Shown here piece after piece: positions 9,364 through 19,103 of a stretch of 64,000 bases of DNA; positions within the stretch are counted from its first letter, which is position 1; each line of letters starts with the position of its first letter. The position numbers were made by a program, and so were the translations under genes. The notes under the pieces were generated by a model, which worked only from the letters and a program-made list of their open reading frames with translations, ran no database searches and was not told the origin of the DNA. Source of the stretch: a virus; IMG/VR virus record IMGVR_UViG_3300042864_000640, positions 1 through 64,000 of that record. One strand, 5' to 3'.

Positions 9364-9772
9364 AAAATTACATTCCGATGCCGTTATCCCCACCTATGCA
9401 AAACGTGGGGATGCCGGTATGGATTTAGTAGCAACTGAAATACTATCCAATACAACATTTGATATTACTTATGGATTGGGCGTTGCATTAGAAATACCTG
9501 AAGGATTCGTGGGATTGGTATTTCCTCGTTCATCAATTAGAAAATATGAATTAGCATTATCTAATTCAGTAGGGGTAATTGATAGTGGATATAGGGGAGA
9601 ATTACAAGCTACATTTAAGAAAACAAATGGATTGGATTCATTATCGTATAAAGTAGGTGATAGAGTTGTACAAATTATGATTATCCCACATCCAACGATT
9701 GAATTTGAAGAAGTAAATGAATTAAATAACACCGAAAGAGGCGAAGGCGGATTCGGTTCAACAGGAAAATAA
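9347..9772 (+). CDS. dut: dUTPase
   Basis: The 141-residue trimeric-type dUTPase converts dUTP to dUMP and keeps uracil out of DNA. The family motifs are in order: AGMDLVA (motif 1), PRSSI (motif 2), GVIDSGYRGELQ (motif 3), GDRVVQIMI (motif 4) and the C-terminal RGEGGFGSTG arm (motif 5). It lies among replication genes and starts inside the preceding gene. Confidence 0.96.
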   Translation: MKVKIKKLHSDAVIPTYAKRGDAGMDLVATEILSNTTFDITYGLGVALEIPEGFVGLVFPRSSIRKYELALSNSVGVIDSGYRGELQATFKKTNGLDSLSYKVGDRVVQIMIIPHPTIEFEEVNELNNTERGEGGFGSTGK

Positions 9773-9778
9773 TATAAT

Positions 9779-10726
9779 ATGAGCTTTTTCGCAAACGATA
9801 TAAATAAAAGAGAGCATAGTTTATGGGTGGAGAAATACCGACCACAAACATTAGCTGATTACGTTGGTAATGAAACCATCAAAGAAACTATCCAACAATA
9901 TTTGGATAACAACGATATTCCGCATTTACTATTGTATGGAAAAGCGGGTACGGGTAAAACCACATTGGCTAAGTTAATCGTAAACACAATTAAATGTGAC
10001 CATATGATTATCAATGCATCGGATGAGAATAACGTTGATACAGTTCGTAACAAAGTAAAAGGATTCGCATCATCGGTAGGTTTCGCAGGATTCAAAGTTG
10101 TAATTTTGGATGAGTTTGATTATATGACTCCAAACGCACAGGCAATTCTTCGTAACTTAATGGAAACATTCAGTAAGCATTGTAGATTCATTTTGACGTG
10201 TAACTACATTGAGAAGATTATTGACCCGATTCAAAGTAGATGTCAATCATTTGCAATTACACCTCCAACTAAGAAAGATGTAGCAATTCAGGTTAGTAAG
10301 ATTTTGGATACCGAAAAGATTACATATGATATTAAGAATGTAGCTGATATAGTTAGTTCATATTATCCAGATATCCGTAGAATCCTAAATACTTGCCAAC
10401 TACAATCGGCTAAAGGTGAATTGAAAGTAGACCATGCAATTATGGTTGAATCTAATTTCCAAACTAAGTTGATTGACCTTCTTAAATCATCCAATGATAA
10501 AAGAAACTTATTCATAAACATTAGACAGGCGGTAGCTGATAATCGATTAAATGATTATTCAGAAATGTATTCTATGTTATATGATAAGGTAGATGATTAC
10601 GCTGCTGGAAATACAGCAAATGTGATACTTACCATAGCAGATGGATTATCAAAAGATGCTTTAGTAGTAGATAAAGAGATAGTGTTTATGAGCACAATTA
10701 TTCAAATTTTAAATATTATAAAATGA
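9779..10726 (+). CDS. 44: Clamp loader ATPase subunit (T4 gp44-like)
   Basis: The 315-residue AAA+ protein of the RFC-small type begins WVEKYRPQTLADYVG. It has Walker A GKAGTGKTT near residues 54-62, Walker B VVILDEFD near 106-113, and an SRC motif (QSRCQSF). It loads the sliding clamp using ATP. The next gene starts within its stop codon region (4-base overlap). Confidence 0.93.
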   Translation: MSFFANDINKREHSLWVEKYRPQTLADYVGNETIKETIQQYLDNNDIPHLLLYGKAGTGKTTLAKLIVNTIKCDHMIINASDENNVDTVRNKVKGFASSVGFAGFKVVILDEFDYMTPNAQAILRNLMETFSKHCRFILTCNYIEKIIDPIQSRCQSFAITPPTKKDVAIQVSKILDTEKITYDIKNVADIVSSYYPDIRRILNTCQLQSAKGELKVDHAIMVESNFQTKLIDLLKSSNDKRNLFINIRQAVADNRLNDYSEMYSMLYDKVDDYAAGNTANVILTIADGLSKDALVVDKEIVFMSTIIQILNIIK

Positions 10727-10962
10727 TAAACGAACAATTTCAACAACCACAAATTGATTTAAAAGATACACGAGATGTAGCTTGTGAATGTGGTAATATT
10801 ATTTTTATGCCAGGATTTAGATTTCGTAAGGCTTCTAAATTATTAACGGGTGGTGATAAAGATACCATTATGCCATTCGAAGCATTCTTATGTACAAATT
10901 GTGGTAAACCATTGCAAGAGTTTTTACCCGATGAATTAAAAACTCCAAAAGAAGAAAAATAA
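10723..10962 (+). CDS. Small zinc-ribbon protein
   Basis: The 79-residue protein has two cysteine pairs, CEC near residue 22 and CTNC near residue 58, that could bind zinc. The pairs are separated by a basic stretch (GFRFRKASKLL). It is wedged between the two clamp-loader subunit genes with overlaps on both sides (4 bases and 1 base), implying translational coupling and perhaps a replication or late-transcription role. The family is not recognised. Confidence 0.6.
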   Translation: MINEQFQQPQIDLKDTRDVACECGNIIFMPGFRFRKASKLLTGGDKDTIMPFEAFLCTNCGKPLQEFLPDELKTPKEEK

Positions 10963-11414
10963 TGGCAGCTAAAAAGTTATTCGACCATCTTAATGCAATT
11001 ACGGCGGAGCAAGACCCTAAATATTTCGATAAGTTATCGGAAGAGGATTTGAAATCGTGGAGTAACTTTATGATTAATCGATTCCTGTCTATGAAGCCGG
11101 AATGGGTTGAACTCATTGCATCATTATTACCATTAACACAAACTCTTCAGCCAAAGGAGATGTACAAATTGTATATTGGTGTATTACCAAAAGGTAAGCA
11201 GTATTTAAAATATACTAAAGGTAAATCTGAAGATAAGTATGAGGAGTTTTTAGTTGAATTGGTTAAGAAAGAGTATTCGGTGCCAGAATCACAGGCATTA
11301 GAATACATAGATATCCTCTATTCGACTAGAGAAGGTAGAGAAAATATCAAATACATTTGCGAGATGTATGGCATAGAAAAAAAACAAATTACGAAACTTA
11401 AATTAAAGATATAA
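10962..11414 (+). CDS. 62: Clamp loader small subunit (T4 gp62-like)
   Basis: The 150-residue helical protein contains KLFDHLNAIT, a D-rich loop and FMINRFLSMKPEW, the pattern of T4 gp62-type non-ATPase clamp-loader subunits. Its place just downstream of the gp44-like gene supports this. Expected role: one subunit with four gp44-like ATPases. It overlaps the upstream zinc-ribbon gene by one base. Confidence 0.7.
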   Translation: MAAKKLFDHLNAITAEQDPKYFDKLSEEDLKSWSNFMINRFLSMKPEWVELIASLLPLTQTLQPKEMYKLYIGVLPKGKQYLKYTKGKSEDKYEEFLVELVKKEYSVPESQALEYIDILYSTREGRENIKYICEMYGIEKKQITKLKLKI

Positions 11415-11417
11415 TTC

Positions 11418-11449
11418 TTTGGTTTATTGAAATAAAATTCGTATATTTG
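11418..11449 (+). promoter_or_regulatory. Bacteroidota-type promoter
   Basis: TTTGG at 11418-11422 and TATATTTG at 11442-11449 have 19-base spacing, only 5 bases before the next ATG. The mRNA leader would be very short. Confidence 0.6.
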
Positions 11450-11453
11450 TTAT

Positions 11454-12314
11454 ATGGCTAGAGTATCATTTTCACAATATAGTATGTGGAGTAATTGTCC
11501 ACAACAATATAAACTATCTTATATAGATGGTTTATCCACATCAAAATCCAATATACATTCTGTATTTGGTTCAGCAATGCACGAAACATTGCAAGAGTAT
11601 TTAAGTAGATGCCTTCGTATCTCCAAATCACAAGCTGATAAGGGAATGGATACGAAGGCTTTTCTTAAAGAAAAGATGAGAGAATTCTTCATCAAAGAAT
11701 CTAATGATGGTAAAGACCCGATATGTTCTAAGGAAGAGTTGGTAGAATTCTTAGAAGATGGGTATCTAATTTTAGATTACTTTCAGAAATCAAAAAACTT
11801 TAATAATTTCTTTTCTTTAAAAGATGATGAATTAGTTGCAATTGAGCAAGTGATTAATACTAAGATAGCCGAACACGTTAATTTTTTGGGATTTATAGAT
11901 TTCATTGTTAGAAGTAAAGCAACCGGTAGATATCGTATTACCGATTTCAAAACATCTACAAAAGGTTGGAGTAAGTATCAAAAATCAGACCCGGTTAAAA
12001 ATACTCAAATACTTTTATATAAGAAATTTTACGCAGAGTTATTAAATATTTCGCCTGATATTATTGATGTCGAATTTATGATTTTAAAACGTAAGGTTTC
12101 TGAAAATGCAGATTATCATATTCCTCGTATTAGTAGACACGTACCTGCTAGCGGTAAACCATCTATGAATAAAGCATGGAAAGGATTTACTGAATTCGTT
12201 GATACGGTATTTAATGAAGATGGTTCATATAGAACCGATATAGAATTTTTCAAAAAGCCATCAAAACTTTGTAGTTGGTGTGAGTTTTTTGAAACACATT
12301 GTGATGGAAAATAA
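11454..12314 (+). CDS. PD-(D/E)XK nuclease with probable Fe-S cluster (RecB/AddB/Cas4-type)
   Basis: The 286-residue protein has the RecB-family nuclease pattern: FSQYSMWSNCPQQYKLSY at the N-terminus, GSAMHETLQEYL, FLGFIDFIV, TDFKTSTKG (the D-x-K core) and QILLYKKFY. A C-terminal CSWCEFFETHC together with the N-terminal Cys gives four cysteines arranged as in AddB/Cas4 4Fe-4S nucleases. It probably processes DNA ends in recombination-dependent replication. It follows its own promoter. Confidence 0.85.
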   Translation: MARVSFSQYSMWSNCPQQYKLSYIDGLSTSKSNIHSVFGSAMHETLQEYLSRCLRISKSQADKGMDTKAFLKEKMREFFIKESNDGKDPICSKEELVEFLEDGYLILDYFQKSKNFNNFFSLKDDELVAIEQVINTKIAEHVNFLGFIDFIVRSKATGRYRITDFKTSTKGWSKYQKSDPVKNTQILLYKKFYAELLNISPDIIDVEFMILKRKVSENADYHIPRISRHVPASGKPSMNKAWKGFTEFVDTVFNEDGSYRTDIEFFKKPSKLCSWCEFFETHCDGK

Positions 12315-12352
12315 TTTTTTGTATATATATGTATATACAAATATTATCAACT

Positions 12353-12550
12353 ATGGCAGATTTAAAATTAACAACTGTTAAGGTTATAAAAAGGTTATAC
12401 GATGAGGACTTTAAGATTATCACAATACATGGTGGTATAAATTTTCAAAAACTCGTTAATAGAACCTTAGACCTTTACACAAAAAACGAAGAATTTAGAA
12501 AACAATTAAATGAATACACTATTTTACAAATAAGTGGTTCACAATTTTAA
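12353..12550 (+). CDS. Small protein, possibly ribbon-helix-helix
   Basis: The product has 65 residues from the ATG at 12353; an upstream in-frame ATG at 12329 lies in TATATATGTATATAC and looks like promoter sequence. A short strand (LTTVKVIKRLYDE) followed by two helices (INFQKLVNRTLDLY) is reminiscent of RHH/Arc-type DNA-binding proteins. It could be a small regulator of the glycosyltransferase region that follows. Fold call by eye only. Confidence 0.5.
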   Translation: MADLKLTTVKVIKRLYDEDFKIITIHGGINFQKLVNRTLDLYTKNEEFRKQLNEYTILQISGSQF

Positions 12551-12565
12551 GAAACAAAATAAGTT

Positions 12566-13945
12566 ATGGCAAAAAAGAAGATTCTGTTACTTTCGGATGA
12601 CCTTAGAATGACGAGTGGTATAGCTAATGTATCCAAACAATTAGTGTTGGGTACAGTAGATAAATACGATTGGGTTCAGTTAGGCGCAGCAATTAAACAT
12701 CCCGAAGCAGGGAAAGTTTTGGATTTGAATGATAGTGTTAGAGAGCAAACTGGCGTAAAGGATGCATTGGTTAAAATTTATCCATCGGATGGGTATGGTA
12801 ATCCTGATATTATTCGTCAGTTATTAATGATTGAAAAGCCCGATGCTATTCTACACTTTACTGACCCGAGATATTGGTTATGGCTATATGATATTGAGCA
12901 TGAAATCCGCCAATCAGTTCCCCTTTTCTTCTATCATATTTGGGATGATTTACCAGACCCAAAATATAATCGAAATTATTACGAAAGTTGTGATTGGATT
13001 GGGTGTATTTCAAAACAAACGTATGGTATTACCAAAAGAGTTTGGAGTTGGGATAAGGAAGCATATTGGACACCACCCGCTGATTGGCAAGTAAGCTATG
13101 TACCACACGGTATTAATGCAGATTTATATAAACCAGTAGAAGTTCCAAAGGAATTTAAACAATCTATTTTTGGTGATAAAGAATACGAATTTGTTCTATA
13201 TTGGAATAATAGAAATATTCGTAGAAAACAACCAATGGATGCTATGTTGGCATTTGATAAATTTAGAGAAGCATTGCCTGAAGATAAGAGAGATAAAGTT
13301 TGTATGGTAATGCACACTGCTCCGGTCGAAGAGCATGGTACTGATTTACCTACATTTATAGAACATTGTATTCCTGAATCTAATATTATATTTGCACCTA
13401 ACAAATATACGGAGCAAGAATTAAACTATCTTTACAATATAGCTGATGTAACAATTAATATTGCATCTAATGAAGGATTTGGATTAGCAACTGCTGAATC
13501 AGTAATGGCTGGAACACCTATCATTGTAAACGTAACAGGCGGTATGCAAGACCAATGTGGATTTAGAGAAAGAGGTACAGGTAAATTATTAACTGCAGAA
13601 GATTATGTTGAGATTGGTTCTTTACACGATAGACATAAAAAAGCAGGCGTAGTATATGGTGATTGGGTTAAACCAATTTGGCCAGTTCGTTCAACAACGG
13701 GTTCAGTTCCTACTCCATATATTTTCGATGATAGAGTTGATTTTGAAGATGTTGCTCCTTTGATTATGGATTGGTATAAAATGGGTAGAGAAGAAAGAAA
13801 GATAGCTGGACTAAAGGGTAGAAATTTTTTCTTAGGAGAAGGAAAATTAAGTAAGGAAGCAATGTGTGATTCATTAGTTGAAGGTATGGAAGGGGCATTT
13901 GAAAATTGGAAACCAAAACAAAAATTTAAGTTAATAGAGTTATAA
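12566..13945 (+). CDS. Glycosyltransferase, GT4 family
   Basis: The 459-residue GT-B enzyme starts KKILLLSDDLRMTSGIANVS (N-terminal Rossmann strand and glycine loop). It carries the retaining-GT signature SNEGFGLATAESVMAGTPII near residues 307-326, whose first acidic residue contacts the donor sugar in GT4 enzymes. It is the first enzyme of a gene run of about 10 kb devoted to glycan building. Acceptor unknown. Confidence 0.85.
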   Translation: MAKKKILLLSDDLRMTSGIANVSKQLVLGTVDKYDWVQLGAAIKHPEAGKVLDLNDSVREQTGVKDALVKIYPSDGYGNPDIIRQLLMIEKPDAILHFTDPRYWLWLYDIEHEIRQSVPLFFYHIWDDLPDPKYNRNYYESCDWIGCISKQTYGITKRVWSWDKEAYWTPPADWQVSYVPHGINADLYKPVEVPKEFKQSIFGDKEYEFVLYWNNRNIRRKQPMDAMLAFDKFREALPEDKRDKVCMVMHTAPVEEHGTDLPTFIEHCIPESNIIFAPNKYTEQELNYLYNIADVTINIASNEGFGLATAESVMAGTPIIVNVTGGMQDQCGFRERGTGKLLTAEDYVEIGSLHDRHKKAGVVYGDWVKPIWPVRSTTGSVPTPYIFDDRVDFEDVAPLIMDWYKMGREERKIAGLKGRNFFLGEGKLSKEAMCDSLVEGMEGAFENWKPKQKFKLIEL

Positions 13946-13946
13946 T

Positions 13947-15215
13947 ATGAAACCAACATTAGTATTTCAAGCACCGGTAGCAACAAGAAGTGGATATGGT
14001 GACCACGCGAGAGATTTATTACATTCTCTTTATAAATTGGATAAATTTGAAATTAAAGTTATTAGTACTCGTTGGGGACAAACTCCAATGGATGCTCTTA
14101 ATTATGATAGACCATTTCATAAATGGGTAGTAGATAATATCATACCCGGCATTCAACAAAAGCCGGATATATACATTCAGGTTACTGTACCAAATGAATT
14201 TCAACCATTGGGACATTATAACATCGGAATTACTGCAGCAATCGAAACAACGCATTCTCCATTAGATTGGATACATGGTTGTAATAGAATGGACTTAATC
14301 ATAGTACCATCGGAACATTCTAAAAAGAGTTTAATTGATAGTGTATATAATGAAGCAGATAAACAAACTAACCAACTTATCAGACAATTTAAAATCGAAA
14401 AACCAATTGAAATTTTATTTGAAGGATTTGATGAATTTGATTTCGGAACTGATGAGGTGGCGCATGTAACCGAATTAGACCAAATCAAAGAAGATTTTGC
14501 ATTCTTATTCGTAGGACATTGGTTAAGAGGCGATTTGGGAGAGGACAGAAAGAATGTGGGAATGATGATTAAAACATTCGCAATGGCTTTTAAAAACGAA
14601 AAGGTTAAACCCGCATTGGTTCTTAAAACATCATCAGCTGGATTTAGTGTTATTGATAGAGAAACCACAATTAAAAAAATCAAACAGGTATTAGGAAAAG
14701 ATTATAAATCAGTTCCAATTTATCTTTTACATGGTGATTTAACTCCATCGCAAATGAATGGATTATATGAGCATAAAAAGGTAAAGGCAATGTTAAACTT
14801 TACAAAGGGTGAAGGATTTGGTAGACCACTATTGGAATTTAGTTTAACAGGTAAGCCTGTAATTGTATCCAATTGGAGTGGTCATATCGATTTCTTAAAG
14901 AAAGGTGCAGTATTATTGGAGGGTGAGTTAAAGCCAGTACACGAATCGGCAGCTGACCAATTCCTTTTAAAAGAAGCACAATGGTTTAATGTAAATGTTT
15001 CAAAAGCATTACCAATTATCAAAGATGTTTATAAAAATTATGATAAATATAAATCTGAAGCATCTAAGTTAGGTAAGCATAATTTGGCAACATTTAGTTT
15101 AGCAAAAATGACAGAAGGATTTGATGGTATTCTAAATCAATATGGTATTTATACTAAAATACAACCAAAGTTTCAACAACTTCAGTTACCTAAATTAAAA
15201 AGTTTAAATAAATAA
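13947..15215 (+). CDS. Glycosyltransferase, GT4 family
   Basis: The 422-residue GT-B enzyme has an N-terminal APVATRSGYGDHARDLL segment and the donor-site signature KGEGFGRPLLEFSLTGKPVI. It starts one base after the previous gene and overlaps the next by one base. With the preceding enzyme it forms a GT4 pair that may build consecutive linkages. Confidence 0.85.
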   Translation: MKPTLVFQAPVATRSGYGDHARDLLHSLYKLDKFEIKVISTRWGQTPMDALNYDRPFHKWVVDNIIPGIQQKPDIYIQVTVPNEFQPLGHYNIGITAAIETTHSPLDWIHGCNRMDLIIVPSEHSKKSLIDSVYNEADKQTNQLIRQFKIEKPIEILFEGFDEFDFGTDEVAHVTELDQIKEDFAFLFVGHWLRGDLGEDRKNVGMMIKTFAMAFKNEKVKPALVLKTSSAGFSVIDRETTIKKIKQVLGKDYKSVPIYLLHGDLTPSQMNGLYEHKKVKAMLNFTKGEGFGRPLLEFSLTGKPVIVSNWSGHIDFLKKGAVLLEGELKPVHESAADQFLLKEAQWFNVNVSKALPIIKDVYKNYDKYKSEASKLGKHNLATFSLAKMTEGFDGILNQYGIYTKIQPKFQQLQLPKLKSLNK

Positions 15216-15688
15216 TGGTAAATTACAATCCAATATATCGTAGATTTATAGATGATAGAAATTCAGTTAGTCCATCTAGAATGGTTAGAGCAAAATTCTA
15301 TCTTATAAAAGAATACGAATATGTGGATGGTACTAAAGGTAGATATACAGAAACTACTGCGCCTATAATTTATACATTGTTTGTATCTAAAGCTAAAAAT
15401 ATAGTACATGCTGTAAAAGTATCAAATGTTAACCCAAATTTAATAAAAAGGTTTTTTGGTAAGTTTGTAAACGAAGAAGAAGAAACATTACAAATGAAAG
15501 GTGGAGCTAAGAAATTTTACACAAACGTTGTATCTAAAGTTCCGATAATAACAAATGATGCATATAGAACTTATAAAATTGATGGCTTTGGTAAAGTTAT
15601 AGAATTGAATATGGATGTTAACGAACTTACACCTAAAAATGTAACTGTAACTGGTATAGATAAAAAATCACAAAAAGGAAATATATAA
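15215..15688 (+). CDS. Protein of unknown function
   Basis: The 157-residue protein begins NYNPIYRRFIDDRN and is mostly beta-strand-like, with a KGRYTETTAPIIYTLFVSKAKN segment in the middle. No catalytic motif is visible. It is coupled by one-base overlaps to a glycosyltransferase gene upstream and another unknown gene downstream. It might be a structural or adaptor protein. Confidence 0.65.
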   Translation: MVNYNPIYRRFIDDRNSVSPSRMVRAKFYLIKEYEYVDGTKGRYTETTAPIIYTLFVSKAKNIVHAVKVSNVNPNLIKRFFGKFVNEEEETLQMKGGAKKFYTNVVSKVPIITNDAYRTYKIDGFGKVIELNMDVNELTPKNVTVTGIDKKSQKGNI

Positions 15689-16125
15689 TGACATCAAAAG
15701 AATTTGTCCTTTGGTTAAAAGGATTTACAGAGGGAGTACATGAGTTTAATATTACTCCTAAACAATGGGATTTATTAAAAGATAAATTAGCAGAGGTTAA
15801 AGATGATAGTACGTTATCACCATTTCCATTTGGAGTTCCAAATACTGCACCAATTGTAACATTACCACATATTACACCATCTCCCACATATCCACATAGA
15901 CCATATGAGGTTTATTGTGGAGATGCCAATGGTACAACAATAACAACAACACCAGGCGGTGGTTCTATTACAATTGGTAATCCACCATTTGGATTTGGAA
16001 GTACATCAACTACATATAAATATCCTAGTGGTTCTGCATGGAGTTATACAAATGCAGGATATAACCCACCATACACAACAGGCGAAGGATTAGATGATAA
16101 TAAAAAACCACATAACGAAGATTAA
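15688..16125 (+). CDS. Gly/Pro/Thr-rich protein of unknown function
   Basis: The 145-residue protein has a helical N-terminus (SKEFVLWLKGFTEGVHEFN, then WDLLKDKLAEV). This is followed by a low-complexity tail rich in Pro, Thr, Gly and Tyr (for example NPPFGFGSTSTTYKYPSG). The head-plus-flexible-tail plan suggests an anchoring or virion-surface element. Family not recognised. The next gene starts directly after its stop. Confidence 0.6.
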   Translation: MTSKEFVLWLKGFTEGVHEFNITPKQWDLLKDKLAEVKDDSTLSPFPFGVPNTAPIVTLPHITPSPTYPHRPYEVYCGDANGTTITTTPGGGSITIGNPPFGFGSTSTTYKYPSGSAWSYTNAGYNPPYTTGEGLDDNKKPHNED

Positions 16126-16989
16126 ATGAAAAAAGTATTAGTTACGGGTGGAGCAGGGTTTGTAGGATATGCTCTTACATTGGAATTACTCAAACGAAAG
16201 TATGAAGTAGATGTAATAGATAATTTATCAATTGGAGCTGAAGCAAAGATTTCTCCATTTGTAAATTTTTTAGGTGGCGATGTTAGGGCTATGGATAATA
16301 TCAAAGATACTCCATATGAATACATCTTTCACCTTGCAGCATTAAGTAGAATACAACCATCGTTTCAGAATCCAACATTAACTTTTAGTTGTAATGTGGA
16401 TGGTACAAAGCAAGTTACCGAATATGCATATCGAAATAAATCCAAATTGATTTACGCAGGTTCATCATCCCGACATCATAATCCAATGCTATCACCATAC
16501 GCTTTAACGAAGCATATGGGAGAAGAATGGATAAAGATGTTTAAGGGGGTATATGGTTTGAATGCAGAGATAGCTAGATTTTATAATGTATATGGTCCAG
16601 GTGAGTTGGTAGATAGTAATATGGCAGCTGTTATTGGTATTTGGAGAAATGCTATATCAAAAGAAGAACCAATTCTAATACATGGCGATGGTGAACAAAG
16701 AAGAGATTTCACACATATAGATGATATTGTTGATGGGTTAATTAGAATTGCTGAAACCGATGAAAAGCATGAAGATGCTTGGGAATTAGGAACAGGTTGT
16801 AATTACTCATTAAATGAATTGGCTGATATGTTTAGTTACCCAAATATAAAATATGTAAATGATGTAAAGGGTAATTATCGAAAAACATTAAGATTAAATA
16901 ATGATGCGATTGAACGTTTAAATTGGAAACCAACAGATAAATTAAAAAGTTATATAGATGAAATTAAGTTACGCAATAACGGCTTGTAA
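16126..16989 (+). CDS. NAD-dependent sugar epimerase/dehydratase (extended SDR)
   Basis: The 287-residue nucleotide-sugar enzyme has the cofactor site VTGGAGFVGYAL at the N-terminus, FHLAALSRIQPS, the catalytic YALTK pair in SPYALTKHMGE, and RFYNVYGPGE. It probably epimerises or dehydrates an NDP-sugar feeding the surrounding glycosyltransferases. It overlaps the next gene by 32 bases. Confidence 0.9.
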   Translation: MKKVLVTGGAGFVGYALTLELLKRKYEVDVIDNLSIGAEAKISPFVNFLGGDVRAMDNIKDTPYEYIFHLAALSRIQPSFQNPTLTFSCNVDGTKQVTEYAYRNKSKLIYAGSSSRHHNPMLSPYALTKHMGEEWIKMFKGVYGLNAEIARFYNVYGPGELVDSNMAAVIGIWRNAISKEEPILIHGDGEQRRDFTHIDDIVDGLIRIAETDEKHEDAWELGTGCNYSLNELADMFSYPNIKYVNDVKGNYRKTLRLNNDAIERLNWKPTDKLKSYIDEIKLRNNGL

Positions 16990-17584
16990 TGAAGTCGAAG
17001 AAACCATTCGTTTGGTTAATCAGTTATTAAACTACAAAGAAGAAAATTCTGAAATAGTAGTTCTATTGGATACACCCAAAGCTCCTACTGAATTGGTAGA
17101 GTATTTAGAATTGCAAGCAAATGCAGACCATATTACTCTCATTGAATCCGAATTTGATAATGATTTTGCACAATGGAAAAACTTTTTAAATTCACAATGT
17201 AAAGGTGAGTGGATATTTCAGTTGGATGCAGATGAATACCTTACTCCTGATTTAATTGTAAATTTAGAAGCATTATTGGAAGCCAACGCCGATAAAGACC
17301 TTATTTTAGTTCCTCGTATCAATACAGTTGAAGGATTAACTGAATCACATATTCAAAAATGGAAATGGAATGTAAATGAAAAAGGATGGGTAAACTTTCC
17401 GGATATTCAGACTCGTATTTACAAAAATAAACCAGAGCAAATTGGATGGAATGGGAAAGTACACGAACGAATTGGTGGATATGAGAACTATACAAATTTT
17501 CCGATAGAAGAATTATATTGTATTATACATCCAAAGGTAATCGAAAGACAAGAGAAGCAAAATAATTACTACGATACTCTATAA
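16958..17584 (+). CDS. Glycosyltransferase, GT2 family
   Basis: The 208-residue GT-A enzyme has an N-terminal SYAITACNEVEETIRLV, a QLDADEYL segment holding the D-x-D-type metal site, and FPDIQTRIYKN downstream. It is similar to small GT2 enzymes (WaaE/SunS-like) that act on lipopolysaccharide cores or proteins. Start and stop overlap the neighbouring genes. Confidence 0.82.
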   Translation: MKLSYAITACNEVEETIRLVNQLLNYKEENSEIVVLLDTPKAPTELVEYLELQANADHITLIESEFDNDFAQWKNFLNSQCKGEWIFQLDADEYLTPDLIVNLEALLEANADKDLILVPRINTVEGLTESHIQKWKWNVNEKGWVNFPDIQTRIYKNKPEQIGWNGKVHERIGGYENYTNFPIEELYCIIHPKVIERQEKQNNYYDTL

Positions 17585-18222
17585 TGGTACACATTTATTA
17601 TCACATATATGCAATAGAAGGCGTTGATGCGATAGTGAAAGAGCAATTGGCTTTAATAAAAACTAATTTTGATTTCCCATATAGGTTAAATATAGGTATT
17701 TCAATTGCAAACGATAACACTCCAATCACCGATATACTTAGTTTGTTTAATACATCAAATTTGAGAGATGTTAGAGCAAAAGGAAATGAATTTGTAACAT
17801 TGGATTTAATAGAAAAAGATAGAGATAAATTTGGTGATTCCGATTATATTTTGTATCTTCATACGAAAGGCGCATCAAAGCAAAGTAATGAAAATGTTAT
17901 CAGCTGGAGACAGTTAATGAATTATTTTAATATTGAAAAATATAAAAATATTTTTAAAATTTTTGAAAAAACCTCATATAATACATATGGTGTATTATTG
18001 ACAGATGTAGGAAATTTTAAATTACATTATTCTGGAAACTTTTGGTGGGCCAAAGCATCTTATTTGAAAACAATAGATATGGATGGAGTAAGGCTAAATA
18101 GATTTAATGCGGAAGTTAATTATATACAAAATGGAATAGATTGGAAACCATATTCGCCATATAATTCAGAAGTAACGAATCATTATCCGATTTTATTTAA
18201 AAGAGAAGAATATACATTATGA
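17584..18222 (+). CDS. Putative glycosyltransferase of the LHTKG type
   Basis: The 212-residue protein has YILYLHTKGASKQS followed by WRQLMNYFNIE and GNFWWAKASYLKTI. This pattern occurs in small capsule and cell-surface glycan proteins that resemble GT-A enzymes. Overlaps on both ends keep it in the same operon. The specific reaction is unknown. Confidence 0.55.
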   Translation: MVHIYYHIYAIEGVDAIVKEQLALIKTNFDFPYRLNIGISIANDNTPITDILSLFNTSNLRDVRAKGNEFVTLDLIEKDRDKFGDSDYILYLHTKGASKQSNENVISWRQLMNYFNIEKYKNIFKIFEKTSYNTYGVLLTDVGNFKLHYSGNFWWAKASYLKTIDMDGVRLNRFNAEVNYIQNGIDWKPYSPYNSEVTNHYPILFKREEYTL

Positions 18223-19103
18223 AAATAACATTTTTGTACGCATACGATGGTGAGGAATGGTCTACACCAATGGCAATAGTTAAAGAATTTCAACTAAGAG
18301 GTTGGCAAACCGAAATAGTTTCAATTGGTTCTAATAAAACAGGCAGCTACCACGATTTAAAATTACAAAGATGGTTAGAACTAAAACCTCAAACCGATAT
18401 AGTAATGTTTTTAGATTGGGGTAGATTCGATTCGCCATATTTAGATAAAGCATTATTGCCAAACGCATTTTGGATACAAGAAAGCGGAGATGACCCTCAA
18501 AACTTTGAAAGAAATTTCCCAAAATCAAATAGATTTCATTACACAATTACCCCTGATAAACAATCTGCTGAAGAATATAGAAATAGAGGAATTAATGCGG
18601 AATGGATAAATCACTTTGCAGACACTATGGTTCAGTTTCCAATGAATATAGAACCTAAGTATGTAGCAGTTACAAGTAGAGGGGTTGGTAATTCTACATT
18701 TTTAGATTATTTAACTGAATGGGCAGAAGGTTCGGTTGGAAATAGGAATGGATTAAATGCAAAAGAACATACCGAATTTCTAAATAGTGGCTTAATGGTT
18801 ATTCAGAATAGTAGATGGAAAGAAATAACTCGTAGAATATTTGAAGGAATGGCTTGTGGCAAATTAGTAATTACCGATAGATTACCGGAAGAAACAGGTC
18901 TTTCTGAAATGTTTATAGATGGGGAAGATATTGTGTATTACGATGAGATGTTCGATTGTATAGAGAAAATGAACTACTACAATGAAAACGAAGAGGAGAG
19001 AGAAAGAATAGCACACAATGGGATGATGAAAGTATTACACAATTATACACAAATTCAATTAGTAGATAAATTAATAGCAGCATATGAAAGAAGTAGGAAA
19101 TAA
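18219..19103 (+). CDS. Glycosyltransferase, CgeB/GT1-like
   Basis: The 294-residue protein has a FEGMACGKLVITDRLPEE segment typical of the C-terminal domain of CgeB-type GT-B enzymes, preceded by WKEITRRI. The N-terminal domain has FLYAYDGEEWSTPMAIVKEF and a QESGDDPQNF stretch. It overlaps the next gene by 20 bases. Acceptor unknown. Confidence 0.75.
   Translation: MKITFLYAYDGEEWSTPMAIVKEFQLRGWQTEIVSIGSNKTGSYHDLKLQRWLELKPQTDIVMFLDWGRFDSPYLDKALLPNAFWIQESGDDPQNFERNFPKSNRFHYTITPDKQSAEEYRNRGINAEWINHFADTMVQFPMNIEPKYVAVTSRGVGNSTFLDYLTEWAEGSVGNRNGLNAKEHTEFLNSGLMVIQNSRWKEITRRIFEGMACGKLVITDRLPEETGLSEMFIDGEDIVYYDEMFDCIEKMNYYNENEEERERIAHNGMMKVLHNYTQIQLVDKLIAAYERSRK

Noticed and set aside
12311-12352. 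Promoter before the RHH-like gene
   Set aside because: The region is TATATA-rich but lacks a clear TTTGG box at the 19-base spacing.
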